64,000 nt of DNA. It comes from Emticicia sp031378345 (GTDB lineage Bacteria > Bacteroidota > Bacteroidia > Cytophagales > Spirosomataceae). A program made the translations under genes and the position numbers. Shown here one piece after another: positions 8,078 to 15,903 of the stretch. The stretch is from the NCBI GenBank assembly GCA_031378345.1, contig JANNDY010000025.1, forward strand, positions 36,184 to 100,183. Reading direction: 5' to 3'. The first letter of the stretch is position 1, and each line of letters begins with the position of its first letter. A model generated the notes under the pieces. The model made no database searches. It saw nothing but the letters and a program-made list of their open reading frames with translations, and was not told the origin of the DNA.

Positions 8078-10351
8078 TTAAAGTCTTACTTTCACCGCCA
8101 ACAAGAAATTTGTTCTTGCTTGTGGATAGTAAAAGTTTTCGGTCGTTACTTGTTTGTCATAAATGTAACTATACGTATAGCCATTCGATTCGTACAAATG
8201 ATTGAATAAATTATTGACTAATAAGCTGAAAGTCAACTCTTTAACAAATTTAGGCTTCACCGATAAAGTGGCTCTTAAATCATTCACAAAGAAAGCATTT
8301 AAGCTACGATTATCATCAGCAGTATTGTCCATAAATTGCTTGCTTACGTACTTTGAAAGCCAAGCCAATTCAAGGCTTTTTGTGGGAGAAAAGCTCAATT
8401 GTCCGCCAGAAATAAGGTTTGGTGAAAAAGAAATATCAGTTTTCGTAAACTTATTTATCTTATCAGCATCGCCATCATAATTGACAACAGTTTCTGTAAA
8501 ATTTTTGATTTTGTTATGGCTAAAAGTTGTATTCGCTGCCAAAGCCCAATGTGGGGCGAACTTCCAGTTCGCCGATAACTCCAAACCTGCACGATAACTC
8601 TCCGCAACATTTACACGAATAGCTTCACCAACACCATTTACTTGCCCAGTCAGCACCAACTGATTTTTATAGTTCATATAATAAAAATTAGCATCAAAAC
8701 TAAACTTTGTTCCTGCCAAACGATAACCAGCTTCCAAATCTTTTAGATTTTCGGCAAGCGGTGCTTTTGGAGCATTATCTACAAAGTCTTGGCGACTTGG
8801 TTCTTTATTTCCAACGGCATAAGAAGCATAAACCGAAGAGGTTTTGTTTACTTGATAATTCACACCAAATTTTGGATTAAAAAACTTATAATGCGGAACG
8901 CCGCCCGCAGACCTTTGCGTAATGTCTTGGCGTTTATCACCAGTTCCTTTTATGTCATAATTCACTGTTCGGTATTGCAAATCTGCATAAAAATTCAAGG
9001 CATCATTCACTTGATAAAAGGCTTTTGTGAAAATATTAAAGTCGGTTTTGAGTGAATTACTTTCGTACCAACGATAGCGAATATCGGCAGTAGAGGTATT
9101 TTTTGCCCAAATAATTTCACCAAAATGGTCGCCATCATATTTATTCCACGCACCGCCAATATTTGCCGAAAACTTCTTACCACTCTGATAATCAAGCGAG
9201 TACGTAACACCATAAAAATCATTATCTAACCATTTACGACGAACTAAGTCTGTTTTTTTAATTGTTTCAGTTCCGGAAACAACATTTGGCAAACCATAAT
9301 TTGAAAATTTTTCTTGCTCTTTAAATTGCTCATAAAATCCACGCCCTTTTGTATAATGAAGCGTAGGGTTAAAAGTCCAACTTTTGTTGAGTTTGAAAGA
9401 AGAAATCAATTGATAATGGTCTTGCTGATAATCGTCCACTTGGTTATCATAAGTATAAGGATTGAAAGTTCTGTTAGTCTTCAATAAACTTTCAGGCACG
9501 CCTTCCCATGCTTGGTAAGTTTTTTCTTTTCCCGAAAAAGCATTGAAACGCACAAAGCTATTTGTGCCATAATATCCTGCCGAAACATAAAAAGATTTCA
9601 AATCAGAAGAAGCACGGTCGATATAACCATTAGAACTTAATTTTGACAAACGAGCATCAACGACGAAGTGATTATTAAGCAAACCGGTACTTGCTAAAAC
9701 GTTGGTTTTCAAGGTATTAAATGAGCCTACCGTAAAATTAGTTTCGCCATAAGCCTCTTGTTCATAGCTCAAAGTATTGATATTGATACTCGCTCCAAAT
9801 GCCCCAGCACCATTGGTTGAAGTACCAACGCCACGCTGCACTTGAATACTTTGTGCCGAAGAAGCAAAATCGGGCATATTTACCCAATAAGTTCCTTGCG
9901 ACTCGGAGTCGTTGTAAGGCACGCCATTCAGCGTAACATTGATACGAGTCGGGTCAGTGCCACGAATACGAATTCCTGTATAACCCACGCCCGCACCAGC
10001 ATCCGAACTAACTACCACCGATGGCAATTGATTGAGCAAAAAAGGCAAATCTTGACCCAAATTGTTCTTTTTCAAGTCTTTTTGATAAACATTCGTAAAA
10101 GCCATACCCATTTTTTGGTTGGCACGAGTAGAGCTAACGACTACTTCATTGAGTTCACGAATCTTTGTGGAATCTTGGGCGGTTGCAATTATCAATGAAC
10201 AATTAACAATTATCAGAGCAAGAAAAACTTTTCTTTTAAATAATTGATAATTAAAAAACCATTCACTGCCAAACTGATAGCGGTTCGCCGCCCAATTGAT
10301 AATTGATAATTGATAAATTGATAATTGTAATGTTGTTGTTAATTTTTTCAT
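8078..10351 (-). CDS. TonB-dependent receptor under TPP riboswitch control (thiamin-compound uptake)
   Basis: The 757-residue outer-membrane receptor has a TonB box-like region after the signal peptide, a plug domain (residues about 70-185, with IRIRGTDPTRINVTLNGVP and GAGAFGASININT) and a 22-strand beta-barrel ending in an aromatic-rich strand. A TPP riboswitch lies in its leader, and TPP-controlled outer-membrane receptors in Bacteroidota (OMthi type) import thiamin or related compounds, so that role is likely here. The first 60 residues are odd: the AT repeat TTGATAATTG and a GC-rich core run through the signal-peptide codons, giving a long, Ile-rich N-terminus with the likely h-region at VFLALIIVNCSLIIA and cleavage after TAQ. 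Further GC-rich palindromes lie within the gene at 8555-8573 and 8893-8907. Confidence 0.85.
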   Translation of the reverse strand: MKKLTTTLQLSIYQLSIINWAANRYQFGSEWFFNYQLFKRKVFLALIIVNCSLIIATAQDSTKIRELNEVVVSSTRANQKMGMAFTNVYQKDLKKNNLGQDLPFLLNQLPSVVVSSDAGAGVGYTGIRIRGTDPTRINVTLNGVPYNDSESQGTYWVNMPDFASSAQSIQVQRGVGTSTNGAGAFGASININTLSYEQEAYGETNFTVGSFNTLKTNVLASTGLLNNHFVVDARLSKLSSNGYIDRASSDLKSFYVSAGYYGTNSFVRFNAFSGKEKTYQAWEGVPESLLKTNRTFNPYTYDNQVDDYQQDHYQLISSFKLNKSWTFNPTLHYTKGRGFYEQFKEQEKFSNYGLPNVVSGTETIKKTDLVRRKWLDNDFYGVTYSLDYQSGKKFSANIGGAWNKYDGDHFGEIIWAKNTSTADIRYRWYESNSLKTDFNIFTKAFYQVNDALNFYADLQYRTVNYDIKGTGDKRQDITQRSAGGVPHYKFFNPKFGVNYQVNKTSSVYASYAVGNKEPSRQDFVDNAPKAPLAENLKDLEAGYRLAGTKFSFDANFYYMNYKNQLVLTGQVNGVGEAIRVNVAESYRAGLELSANWKFAPHWALAANTTFSHNKIKNFTETVVNYDGDADKINKFTKTDISFSPNLISGGQLSFSPTKSLELAWLSKYVSKQFMDNTADDNRSLNAFFVNDLRATLSVKPKFVKELTFSLLVNNLFNHLYESNGYTYSYIYDKQVTTENFYYPQARTNFLLAVKVRL
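10186..10329. repeat. AATTGATAATTG array with GC-rich core inside the receptor 5' end
   Basis: Copies of TTGATAATTG or its complement fill 10186-10215, 10240-10252 and 10294-10328, around the core GCGGTTCGCCGCCC at 10280-10293. The whole array is translated as the N-terminus of the TonB receptor. The core differs from the one at 15873 only by AACG versus TTCG in its centre. Confidence 0.65.
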
Positions 10352-10399
10352 TTGTTTTGAAAAGTTTTAACAACAGGAAAAAGGAGTAAAATCCTGTCG

Positions 10400-10413
10400 G
10401 ACGGCGAGCCGTC
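10400..10413. repeat. GC-rich palindrome GACGGCGAGCCGTC
   Basis: A 14-base perfect palindrome lies in the receptor leader between the TPP aptamer and the start codon. It belongs by sequence to the GC-rich core family found elsewhere in the window, and could influence translation of the receptor mRNA. Confidence 0.5.
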
Positions 10414-10454
10414 TTTGTGAATGACAAAATTTTAATTGGATGTTTTAAGCATCT

Positions 10455-10486
10455 TATCAGGACTCATGAGTTTCCTGACAGAAAGG
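10455..10486 (-). promoter_or_regulatory. Hairpin downstream of the TPP aptamer (possible expression platform)
   Basis: On the minus strand TCAGGA, then the palindrome ACTCATGAGT, then TCCTGA form one long stem directly after the aptamer. No strong T run follows, so if it is the expression platform it is not a textbook terminator. Confidence 0.4.
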
Positions 10487-10490
10487 CTCT

Positions 10491-10568
10491 CTTTCCCTGC
10501 GTCGGCATTATCCGTGGACAGGTTCGATGGGTATAATCTCAGCCCGATATATTAAGGCACCCCTTTTG
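10491..10568 (-). ncRNA. TPP (thi-box) riboswitch
   Basis: Read on the minus strand from 10568, the sequence contains in order GGGGTGCC, GGGCTGAGATTATACCC, TCGAACCTG, GGATAATGCCG and CGCAGGGAAAG. These are the conserved parts of the bacterial thiamin pyrophosphate riboswitch, including the CUGAGA pyrimidine-sensor loop and the GCG.AGGGA pyrophosphate arm. It sits about 140 bases upstream of the TonB receptor start, so the receptor gene should be shut down when TPP is plentiful. Confidence 0.93.
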
Positions 10569-10580
10569 AGATAAGTTTTG

Positions 10581-10587
10581 CAAAGTA
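10581..10587 (-). promoter_or_regulatory. Possible -7 promoter element before the riboswitch
   Basis: TACTTTG on the minus strand is one base short of the Bacteroidota TAnnTTTG element and would start transcription just before the TPP aptamer. The upstream element is not clear. Confidence 0.3.
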
Positions 10588-10724
10588 AACGTTTTTTTTA
10601 GAAAACTTGTTTATCTTAGTGAATATATTTAGTACAAAAAGAAGTTGTTGTTTACATAAACATTTGATTATCAATGTTTTGTGTTTAATTTTATTGTATA
10701 TTACAAAAAGCCCAATTTAAAGAT

Positions 10725-11021
10725 ATGAGCCAATTTATGGTAGAGTTTGAATTGCCAAACCCATTTCCAGAAAAATTAATTATCAAAATCCCTGCCCAAC
10801 GTACGATGGTAAATCAGCTATTGGAAGATGGAAAAATACAATCGTATGCTCTTTCGATGGAGCGAGATAGGCTTTGGTGCGTGGTCAATGCCGACGACGA
10901 ATTGGAAGTAATGCGTATCATTGGCGAATTTCCATTGATTGACTATATGCAACCAACAATCACTGAATTGATGTTCAATAATGCGGTTGTGATGCGAGTT
11001 CCTTCTTTTTCTTTGAATTAA
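10725..11021 (+). CDS. Small cytosolic protein of muconolactone-isomerase-like fold, function unknown
   Basis: A 98-residue protein without signal peptide or membrane segment. The pattern MSQFMVEFELPNPFPEKLIIKIPAQR, RLWCVVNADDELEVMRIIGEFPL and a final strand VVMRVP fits a dimeric ferredoxin-like alpha/beta fold such as muconolactone isomerase or YCII-like proteins, but no catalytic residues can be assigned. It begins divergently from the riboswitch leader and is the first gene of a likely operon with the RNase, barstar and acetyltransferase genes (13-base gap to the next start). Confidence 0.6.
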   Translation: MSQFMVEFELPNPFPEKLIIKIPAQRTMVNQLLEDGKIQSYALSMERDRLWCVVNADDELEVMRIIGEFPLIDYMQPTITELMFNNAVVMRVPSFSLN

Positions 11022-11034
11022 AAAAACAGATTTC

Positions 11035-11499
11035 GTGAAAATCATTTTCAAAAAGAGTTTTTATATTTTTCTGTTCATCAGCCAAATATTATTTGGTTGC
11101 CGACAAGCACAAAAAACGGAGCAAACTTATAAAGCTCCCGAAAAAACAGAAACTGCCGAAGCCAAAACAAATTTTCAGAAAAAGCAAAGTGTTGCGGACA
11201 ACATTCCGTATAGCCAGTCAGTTCGTAGTAATATTCCAAAAAAAGTTTATGACGTTTTAAAATACGTTCGTGAAAACAACGCTGCACCCGATGGCTACGT
11301 AGGCGGAAGAAAATTTGGAAATTTCGAGAATTTATTGCCCAAAAAAGAGCCAAACGGTCGAAGAATAAATTACCAAGAATGGGACGTAAACCCAAAGCAA
11401 CAAGGCAGAAATCGTGGCGTAGAACGCCTCATCACAGGCTCGGACGGCAAAGCCTACTTTACCAAAAATCATTATAAAAGTTTTGTAAATGTGGAGTGA
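11035..11499 (+). CDS. Barnase-type ribonuclease with lipoprotein-like signal
   Basis: The 154-residue protein starts at GTG and has a signal sequence with Cys22 in ILFGC, a plausible though atypical lipobox, then a polar linker. Residues about 66-154 match the microbial RNase N1/barnase fold: IPKKVYDVLKYVRENNAAPDG, RINYQEWDVNP and RLITGSDGKAYFTKNHY. By spacing to barnase the general base E73 is E115, R83 and R87 are R127 and R131, and the general acid H102 is H146, so it should cleave RNA. It is followed directly by its barstar-type inhibitor. An exported or surface-bound RNase with a cytosolic inhibitor suggests a toxin/immunity role; nutrient scavenging is an alternative. Confidence 0.85.
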   Translation: MKIIFKKSFYIFLFISQILFGCRQAQKTEQTYKAPEKTETAEAKTNFQKKQSVADNIPYSQSVRSNIPKKVYDVLKYVRENNAAPDGYVGGRKFGNFENLLPKKEPNGRRINYQEWDVNPKQQGRNRGVERLITGSDGKAYFTKNHYKSFVNVE

Positions 11500-11512
11500 A
11501 CTTCCCGTTCAC
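11496..11512. repeat. GC-rich palindrome GTGAACTTCCCGTTCAC
   Basis: A palindrome with GTGAAC/GTTCAC arms overlaps the stop codon of the RNase gene and lies in the RNase-barstar junction. It shares the frame GAACTTCC(A/C)GTTC with the palindrome at 8555-8573 inside the TonB receptor gene. Confidence 0.45.
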
Positions 11513-11539
11513 TTTCAAAAATATCTCAATATAATCATA

Positions 11540-11962
11540 ATGTCTAACTTCCTCATAATCAATAATTTAGAAGTATTAAAAGACTATCATATTGTCAATA
11601 TTGATGGTCTGAAAGCTCACACTTTACGAGGTTTCTACGAAGAAATTGCCAAAGGTCTTGACTTTCCCGAATACTTTGGTTTTAACCTTGATTCGCTCGA
11701 CGAAATGCTAAACGATTTATCGTGGGTTGAGCAAGCGAAAATTGCTATTTATATTTCCAACTCCGAACATTTTGTAGAAAAAGAGCGAAATCCCGATAAA
11801 TTACCAACGCTACTCGATTTGTTAGATGCCACCTGCGAAGATTGGGAATGGATTGATGAAGACGACGATTTTCCAAAAAAAGAAATAATCATTGCTTTTT
11901 CGTCAAGTGAAAGAATTATCAAATTGCTTGATAGTCAGGAGATTAACTATGAAAAGAAGTGA
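11540..11962 (+). CDS. Barstar-family ribonuclease inhibitor
   Basis: A 140-residue acidic cytosolic protein. Residues about 18-75 match barstar: IVNIDGLKAHTLRGFYEEIAKGL, then DFPEYFGFNLDSLDEMLNDLSW, where barstar has LPEYYGENLDALWDCLTGW; the acidic helix and loop that plug the RNase active site are conserved. The ATG at 11540 is chosen because upstream codons (from 11489) only translate the repeat in the spacer. An acidic C-terminal extension (EDWEWIDEDDDF) is longer than in classic barstar. Its gene follows the RNase gene by 40 bases and overlaps or touches the acetyltransferase gene, so the inhibitor is cotranscribed with its target. Confidence 0.88.
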   Translation: MSNFLIINNLEVLKDYHIVNIDGLKAHTLRGFYEEIAKGLDFPEYFGFNLDSLDEMLNDLSWVEQAKIAIYISNSEHFVEKERNPDKLPTLLDLLDATCEDWEWIDEDDDFPKKEIIIAFSSSERIIKLLDSQEINYEKK

Positions 11963-11964
11963 TT

Positions 11965-12465
11965 ATGAATCAAAACTACGCCCTCCGTCAATGGCAAACA
12001 GGCGATGAAAAATCGCTCGCTGAAAATGCCAATAATCATAAAATTTGGAGAAATCTGAAAGATGTTTTTCCGCATCCTTACACCCTTACTGATGCATACG
12101 AATGGGTGAAAATCGCATCAAATACACCAACAAATTTTGCCATTGAAGTGAAAGGAAAAGCAGTCGGTGGAATCGGAATTTTATTGAAAGACGATATTTA
12201 CAAAAAGAACGTCGAAATAGGTTATTGGCTCGGCGAAGCATATTGGGGGCAAGGAATTATTTCGGGAGCAATTACAGAAATTGTAGATTATACTTTTAGG
12301 GATTTCGATGTTTTTCGCATTTATGCAGGCGTTTTTGAATATAATGTGGCTTCTATGCGAGTTTTAGAAAAAGCAGGTTTTCATCAAGAAGCCATTCTAA
12401 AACAATCACTTTTGAAAAAAGGAGAGCTATTTAATGAGCATATTTTTGTGAAGTTTAAAGCATAA
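11965..12465 (+). CDS. GNAT-family N-acetyltransferase (RimJ/RimL-like)
   Basis: The 166-residue protein is a GCN5-related acetyltransferase of the ribosomal-protein/alanine acetyltransferase type. It shows VEIGYWLGEAYWGQGIISGAI (residues about 70-90, the acetyl-CoA pyrophosphate loop) and the C-terminal signature ASMRVLEKAGFHQEAILKQ. The target amine cannot be inferred. The ATG at 11965 is two codons inside an alternative GTG that overlaps the barstar stop codon. It is the last gene of the four-gene operon and ends at a strong terminator. Confidence 0.85.
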   Translation: MNQNYALRQWQTGDEKSLAENANNHKIWRNLKDVFPHPYTLTDAYEWVKIASNTPTNFAIEVKGKAVGGIGILLKDDIYKKNVEIGYWLGEAYWGQGIISGAITEIVDYTFRDFDVFRIYAGVFEYNVASMRVLEKAGFHQEAILKQSLLKKGELFNEHIFVKFKA

Positions 12466-12518
12466 AAAAACGCCCTCCCGCCCTTCGACTTCGCTCAGGG
12501 AACGGGAGGGCGTTTTTT
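12465..12518. terminator. Composite bidirectional terminator
   Basis: AAAAAACGCCCTCCCG at 12465-12480 pairs perfectly with CGGGAGGGCGTTTTTT at 12503-12518, between convergent genes. The loop is itself a repeat-like hairpin (CCCTTCGACTTCGCTCAGGG). The right half, GCTCAGGGAACGGG, recurs in the terminator at 34452-34520. Confidence 0.85.
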
Positions 12519-13041
12519 ACAACCTAATCGGCACTTTTACTTCCGTATTGTCCCAACTAATATTCATATCTGCACCACCTTCGGCAGCAGCAAATCCAAT
12601 CGTCAATTGCTCAATGGTTGATGCAGTTTTGCCAACTGGAACATCCACACTCAAAACATCTTTTGTTTCGTCATGATTTGTTCCCCATTGACCAGTTTCG
12701 CTATTGATAACAATTGTCCATTTATCAGCATTGGGAATTGTCCAAAGTGTATATTTCCCAGCTTTTAGGGCTTTATCACCAACTTTTACATCTTGTTTTA
12801 CATCAAAAGTAGTTGCTTCGTTTGCACCTGTTCGCCAAACTTTTCCAAAAGGCTCCAATTTTCCAAAAATCTCACGCCCTTTTTTATAAGGTCGGCAATA
12901 ATCAACTTGTACTGAAAGACCATTTTGGTCAAATTTTGCACTTTCGGCAGGGCTTTTGCTTTTTGTGAAGGCTTTAAGTCCAAAGAAAGCAACAGCGAGA
13001 ACCGCTACTACAATCAGAATAATTTTTACGATTTTGTTCAT
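12517..13041 (-). CDS. DUF2911 protein with N-terminal membrane anchor
   Basis: The 174-residue protein has one N-terminal hydrophobic segment (residues about 4-24) and then a DUF2911 domain, seen in the run VDYCRPYKKGREIFGKLEP, VWRTGANEATTFDV and LKAGKYTLWTIP. DUF2911 proteins are common in Bacteroidota, are exported and have no assigned activity. A monocistronic leftward gene that ends in the composite terminator shared with the acetyltransferase operon. Confidence 0.8.
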   Translation of the reverse strand: MNKIVKIILIVVAVLAVAFFGLKAFTKSKSPAESAKFDQNGLSVQVDYCRPYKKGREIFGKLEPFGKVWRTGANEATTFDVKQDVKVGDKALKAGKYTLWTIPNADKWTIVINSETGQWGTNHDETKDVLSVDVPVGKTASTIEQLTIGFAAAEGGADMNISWDNTEVKVPIRL

Positions 13042-13284
13042 TTCTAAAAGAGGTTTTAAGATGGTTTGATACTCTTATCGGAAACGTTTTAGCCCATTAA
13101 AAAAGTTCAAAGCCTCGAAATTGACCGCTTAATTGCCCCGAAACAAAATAAAGTATAGATTATTCAATGATTTCCCCTCGAAAAACGACAAATTTGTACC
13201 GAAGAACGCTTTCCAAGCGAACAGTTTTTGATTTTATAATGTTTAATGAAGAACGGAAATATCCGTTTTTCCATATTTATACCA

Positions 13285-15186
13285 ATGCTTGATATTATTC
13301 ATTTACTACCCGATTCGATAGCAAACCAGATTGCGGCAGGAGAGGTTGTGCAGCGACCAGCTTCGGTGGTGAAAGAGCTTTTGGAAAATTCAATAGATGC
13401 TCGGGCAAATAATATACAATTAATAGTAAAAGATGCGGGGCGTACACTCATTCAAGTCATTGATGATGGCATGGGAATGTCTGCCACAGATGCCAGAATG
13501 AGCTTTGAACGCCACGCAACCTCAAAAATCCGCACAGCAGAAGATTTGTTTTCTATTCTCACAATGGGTTTTCGAGGCGAGGCTTTGGCTTCGATTGCTG
13601 CCATTGCTCAGGTCGAATTGCGGAGTAGAAGAATGACCGACGAAATAGGAACTTTGATTCGTATCGAAGGTTCTGAACTAAGTATTCAAGAGTCTATTTC
13701 TTGTCCAAAAGGCACGAATTTTCAAGTAAAAAACCTCTTTTATAATGTTCCTGCACGCCGAAATTTCCTGAAATCAAATCCTGTGGAAATGAAGCACGTG
13801 TTGGACGAATTTCAACGAGTTTCGTTGGCTCACCCCGATATTGCTTTTACACTTTATCATAATGATGTAGAAGTTTATAACCTTCCTGCGGGGAAATTGA
13901 GCAAAAGAATCGTTGATATTTTTGGAAAAACTTACCGTGAACAGTTGGCTTCTTGCGAAGAAGAAACACCATTTGTAAATATCACAGGTTATGTTGGAAA
14001 GCCAGAATCTGCCAAGAAAGGGCGTGGAGAGCAGTTTTTCTTTGTCAATAAGCGATTTATCAAGCATAATTATTTGCATCATGCCGTACTTAGTGCTTTC
14101 GAGGCAACGATTCCCGAAGGCAGTAGTCCGTTTTATGTATTGTTTATCGAAATTAACCCTTCGCACATTGATATTAATATTCATCCGACCAAAACCGAGA
14201 TAAAATTTGATGATGAACGTGCCGTTTATGCCATTATTCGGTCGGCAGTTCGGCGGTCAATTGGTGTTTATAACCTCACACCAAGCATTGATTTTGAGTC
14301 GGATATTAATTTTGGAAATCTTACAAACACTGGGCGTTTTAGCGATAGTCCAAATCCACTAAGTTCTTCGTTTTCAGGTATTTCTGATTTTGAAAAATCT
14401 CGTCAGCAATCCTCTTTACCGCCCGTACCAAAAGATGATTACCGAGAAAAGCTGAATGCAGCCCAAGGAAATACTGAAAATTGGCGGAAACTATTTGATG
14501 GAATAGAAGCGTTCAAGCCAAATAATCAAGCAAATTTGGAATTTGAGTCTGAGCCGATGACGATGGGCAGCAAAGCCAATGACGTGTTGGACGAAGGCAA
14601 ACGAATCGCTGAAATTCAAGAAATTAGTGCGATTCAGATTCAAAATCGGTTTATTGTGGCTCAAGCAAAAAACGGTTTGATGCTCATTGACCAGCGTGCC
14701 GCTTATGAGCGAATTTTGTATGAAAAATATTTTAATAACCTCAAAAACAAAAAATCTTTTACCCAACAATTACTTTTCCCGAAAACCTTAGATTTACAAG
14801 TAGCTGATTTTCAATTAGTTATCGAAATTCAAGAGGATATTCGGGCCTTAGGGTTTTCGTTTGAAGAGTTTGGACAAAATACCATTAAAATAAATGGAGT
14901 GCCGCCCGAAGTGCAAGACGAAAACGAAAAAGAGATTTTTGAGGGATTAGTGCAGCAATTCAAAACAAATCAAGCAGACTTGCAATTGGATAGACTTGAA
15001 AATATTGCTCGTTCTTTTTCAAAGCGTTCTTCGGCAAAATATATGGGAGAATTATCAAAAATTGAGATAAATTTACTCATTCATCAACTTTTTGAGACCG
15101 CAGTGCCAGCTTATACGCCAAATGGCGAACCAATTATGACGATTTTATCGTTAGACCGTTTAACAGAGTTGCTGATTAGAAAATAA
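13285..15186 (+). CDS. mutL: DNA mismatch repair protein MutL
   Basis: The 633-residue protein has the GHKL ATPase domain with IANQIAAGEVVQRPASVVKELLENSIDA, DDGMGM and ERHATSKI, and FRGEALASI, all intact, then the linker and C-terminal dimerisation domain. The ATG at 13285 matches the usual MutL start; the track extends 13 codons further upstream without homology. In the C-terminal domain the endonuclease metal motif DQHAxxExxxxE reads DQRAAYERILYE, and the ACR and CPHGRP motifs are not recognisable (SKRSSAK and TPNGEP in their places), so the nicking activity may be lost. It is followed by two rhomboid genes. Confidence 0.93.
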   Translation: MLDIIHLLPDSIANQIAAGEVVQRPASVVKELLENSIDARANNIQLIVKDAGRTLIQVIDDGMGMSATDARMSFERHATSKIRTAEDLFSILTMGFRGEALASIAAIAQVELRSRRMTDEIGTLIRIEGSELSIQESISCPKGTNFQVKNLFYNVPARRNFLKSNPVEMKHVLDEFQRVSLAHPDIAFTLYHNDVEVYNLPAGKLSKRIVDIFGKTYREQLASCEEETPFVNITGYVGKPESAKKGRGEQFFFVNKRFIKHNYLHHAVLSAFEATIPEGSSPFYVLFIEINPSHIDINIHPTKTEIKFDDERAVYAIIRSAVRRSIGVYNLTPSIDFESDINFGNLTNTGRFSDSPNPLSSSFSGISDFEKSRQQSSLPPVPKDDYREKLNAAQGNTENWRKLFDGIEAFKPNNQANLEFESEPMTMGSKANDVLDEGKRIAEIQEISAIQIQNRFIVAQAKNGLMLIDQRAAYERILYEKYFNNLKNKKSFTQQLLFPKTLDLQVADFQLVIEIQEDIRALGFSFEEFGQNTIKINGVPPEVQDENEKEIFEGLVQQFKTNQADLQLDRLENIARSFSKRSSAKYMGELSKIEINLLIHQLFETAVPAYTPNGEPIMTILSLDRLTELLIRK

Positions 15187-15209
15187 TAGAAAAAGCTATA
15201 ATTTAAAAT

Positions 15210-15851
15210 ATGTTCCAACCAATTACACCCATTGTTCGCAATTTATTGATAGCAAATATTGCTGTTTATATGATAGAATCTATTCTGAAAATAGATTTAT
15301 CAACATTGTTTGCCTATCATAATTTTTCGATGCACGAAATGGGTTTATTCAACCCTATTCAGATTTTTACGTATATGTTTTTGCATGGCAATGGGGGGCA
15401 CATTTTTAGTAATATGTTTGGTTTGTTTATGTTTGGACCAATGCTCGAAAGGTTCATGGGTAGCAAGCGTTTTTTGATATTATATATTGTGTCGGGCATT
15501 GGAGCTTGTTTGCTTTATGGAGGTATTAATTTATATGAAATTTCTAAATATGCAGTAGGCTCGTCAGAATATGATATTATGATGACTACGCCAATGGTCG
15601 GAGCATCAGGAGCAATATTTGGCATGTTGGGAGCATTTGCAAGATTATTCCCAAATACCGAAATGATAATTTTTCCGCTACCAATTCCAATAAAAGCAAA
15701 ATATTTAGTAACTTTATATGCTATTTATGAAGTTTTCTCGGGAGTTTATAACATTATGCCTGGCGTAGCACATTTTGCACATATCGGAGGCTTGATTTTT
15801 GGCGTTTTATTAATTAATTATTGGAATAAGAAAAAAGATAGATTTTATTAA
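15210..15851 (+). CDS. Rhomboid-family intramembrane serine protease
   Basis: A 213-residue protein with six hydrophobic segments. It has HGNGGHIFSNMFGLFMFG in the region of transmembrane helix 2, the catalytic serine in GASGAIFGMLGAF (helix 4) and the catalytic histidine in HFAHIGGLIFG (helix 6). Rhomboids cleave membrane proteins within the bilayer. The gene starts 23 bases after mutL. Its last 38 bases are duplicated immediately downstream with a GC-rich core inserted, before the second rhomboid gene. Confidence 0.88.
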   Translation: MFQPITPIVRNLLIANIAVYMIESILKIDLSTLFAYHNFSMHEMGLFNPIQIFTYMFLHGNGGHIFSNMFGLFMFGPMLERFMGSKRFLILYIVSGIGACLLYGGINLYEISKYAVGSSEYDIMMTTPMVGASGAIFGMLGAFARLFPNTEMIIFPLPIPIKAKYLVTLYAIYEVFSGVYNIMPGVAHFAHIGGLIFGVLLINYWNKKKDRFY

Positions 15852-15900
15852 TTATTTGGAATAAGAAAAAAGGCGGAACGCCGCCCGATAGATTTTATTA
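15813..15900. repeat. Tandem duplication of the rhomboid 3' end with a 15-base GC-rich insert
   Basis: Copy 1 (15813-15850) and copy 2 (15847-15900) both read ATTAATTATT, GGAATAAGAAAAAAG, then ATAGATTTTATTA; copy 2 has one extra T and a 15-base insert GCGGAACGCCGCCCG at 15873-15887. The same 15-mer occurs at 8893-8907. The near-perfect identity points to a recent duplication associated with the arrival of the core. Confidence 0.85.
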
Positions 15901-15903
15901 AAA

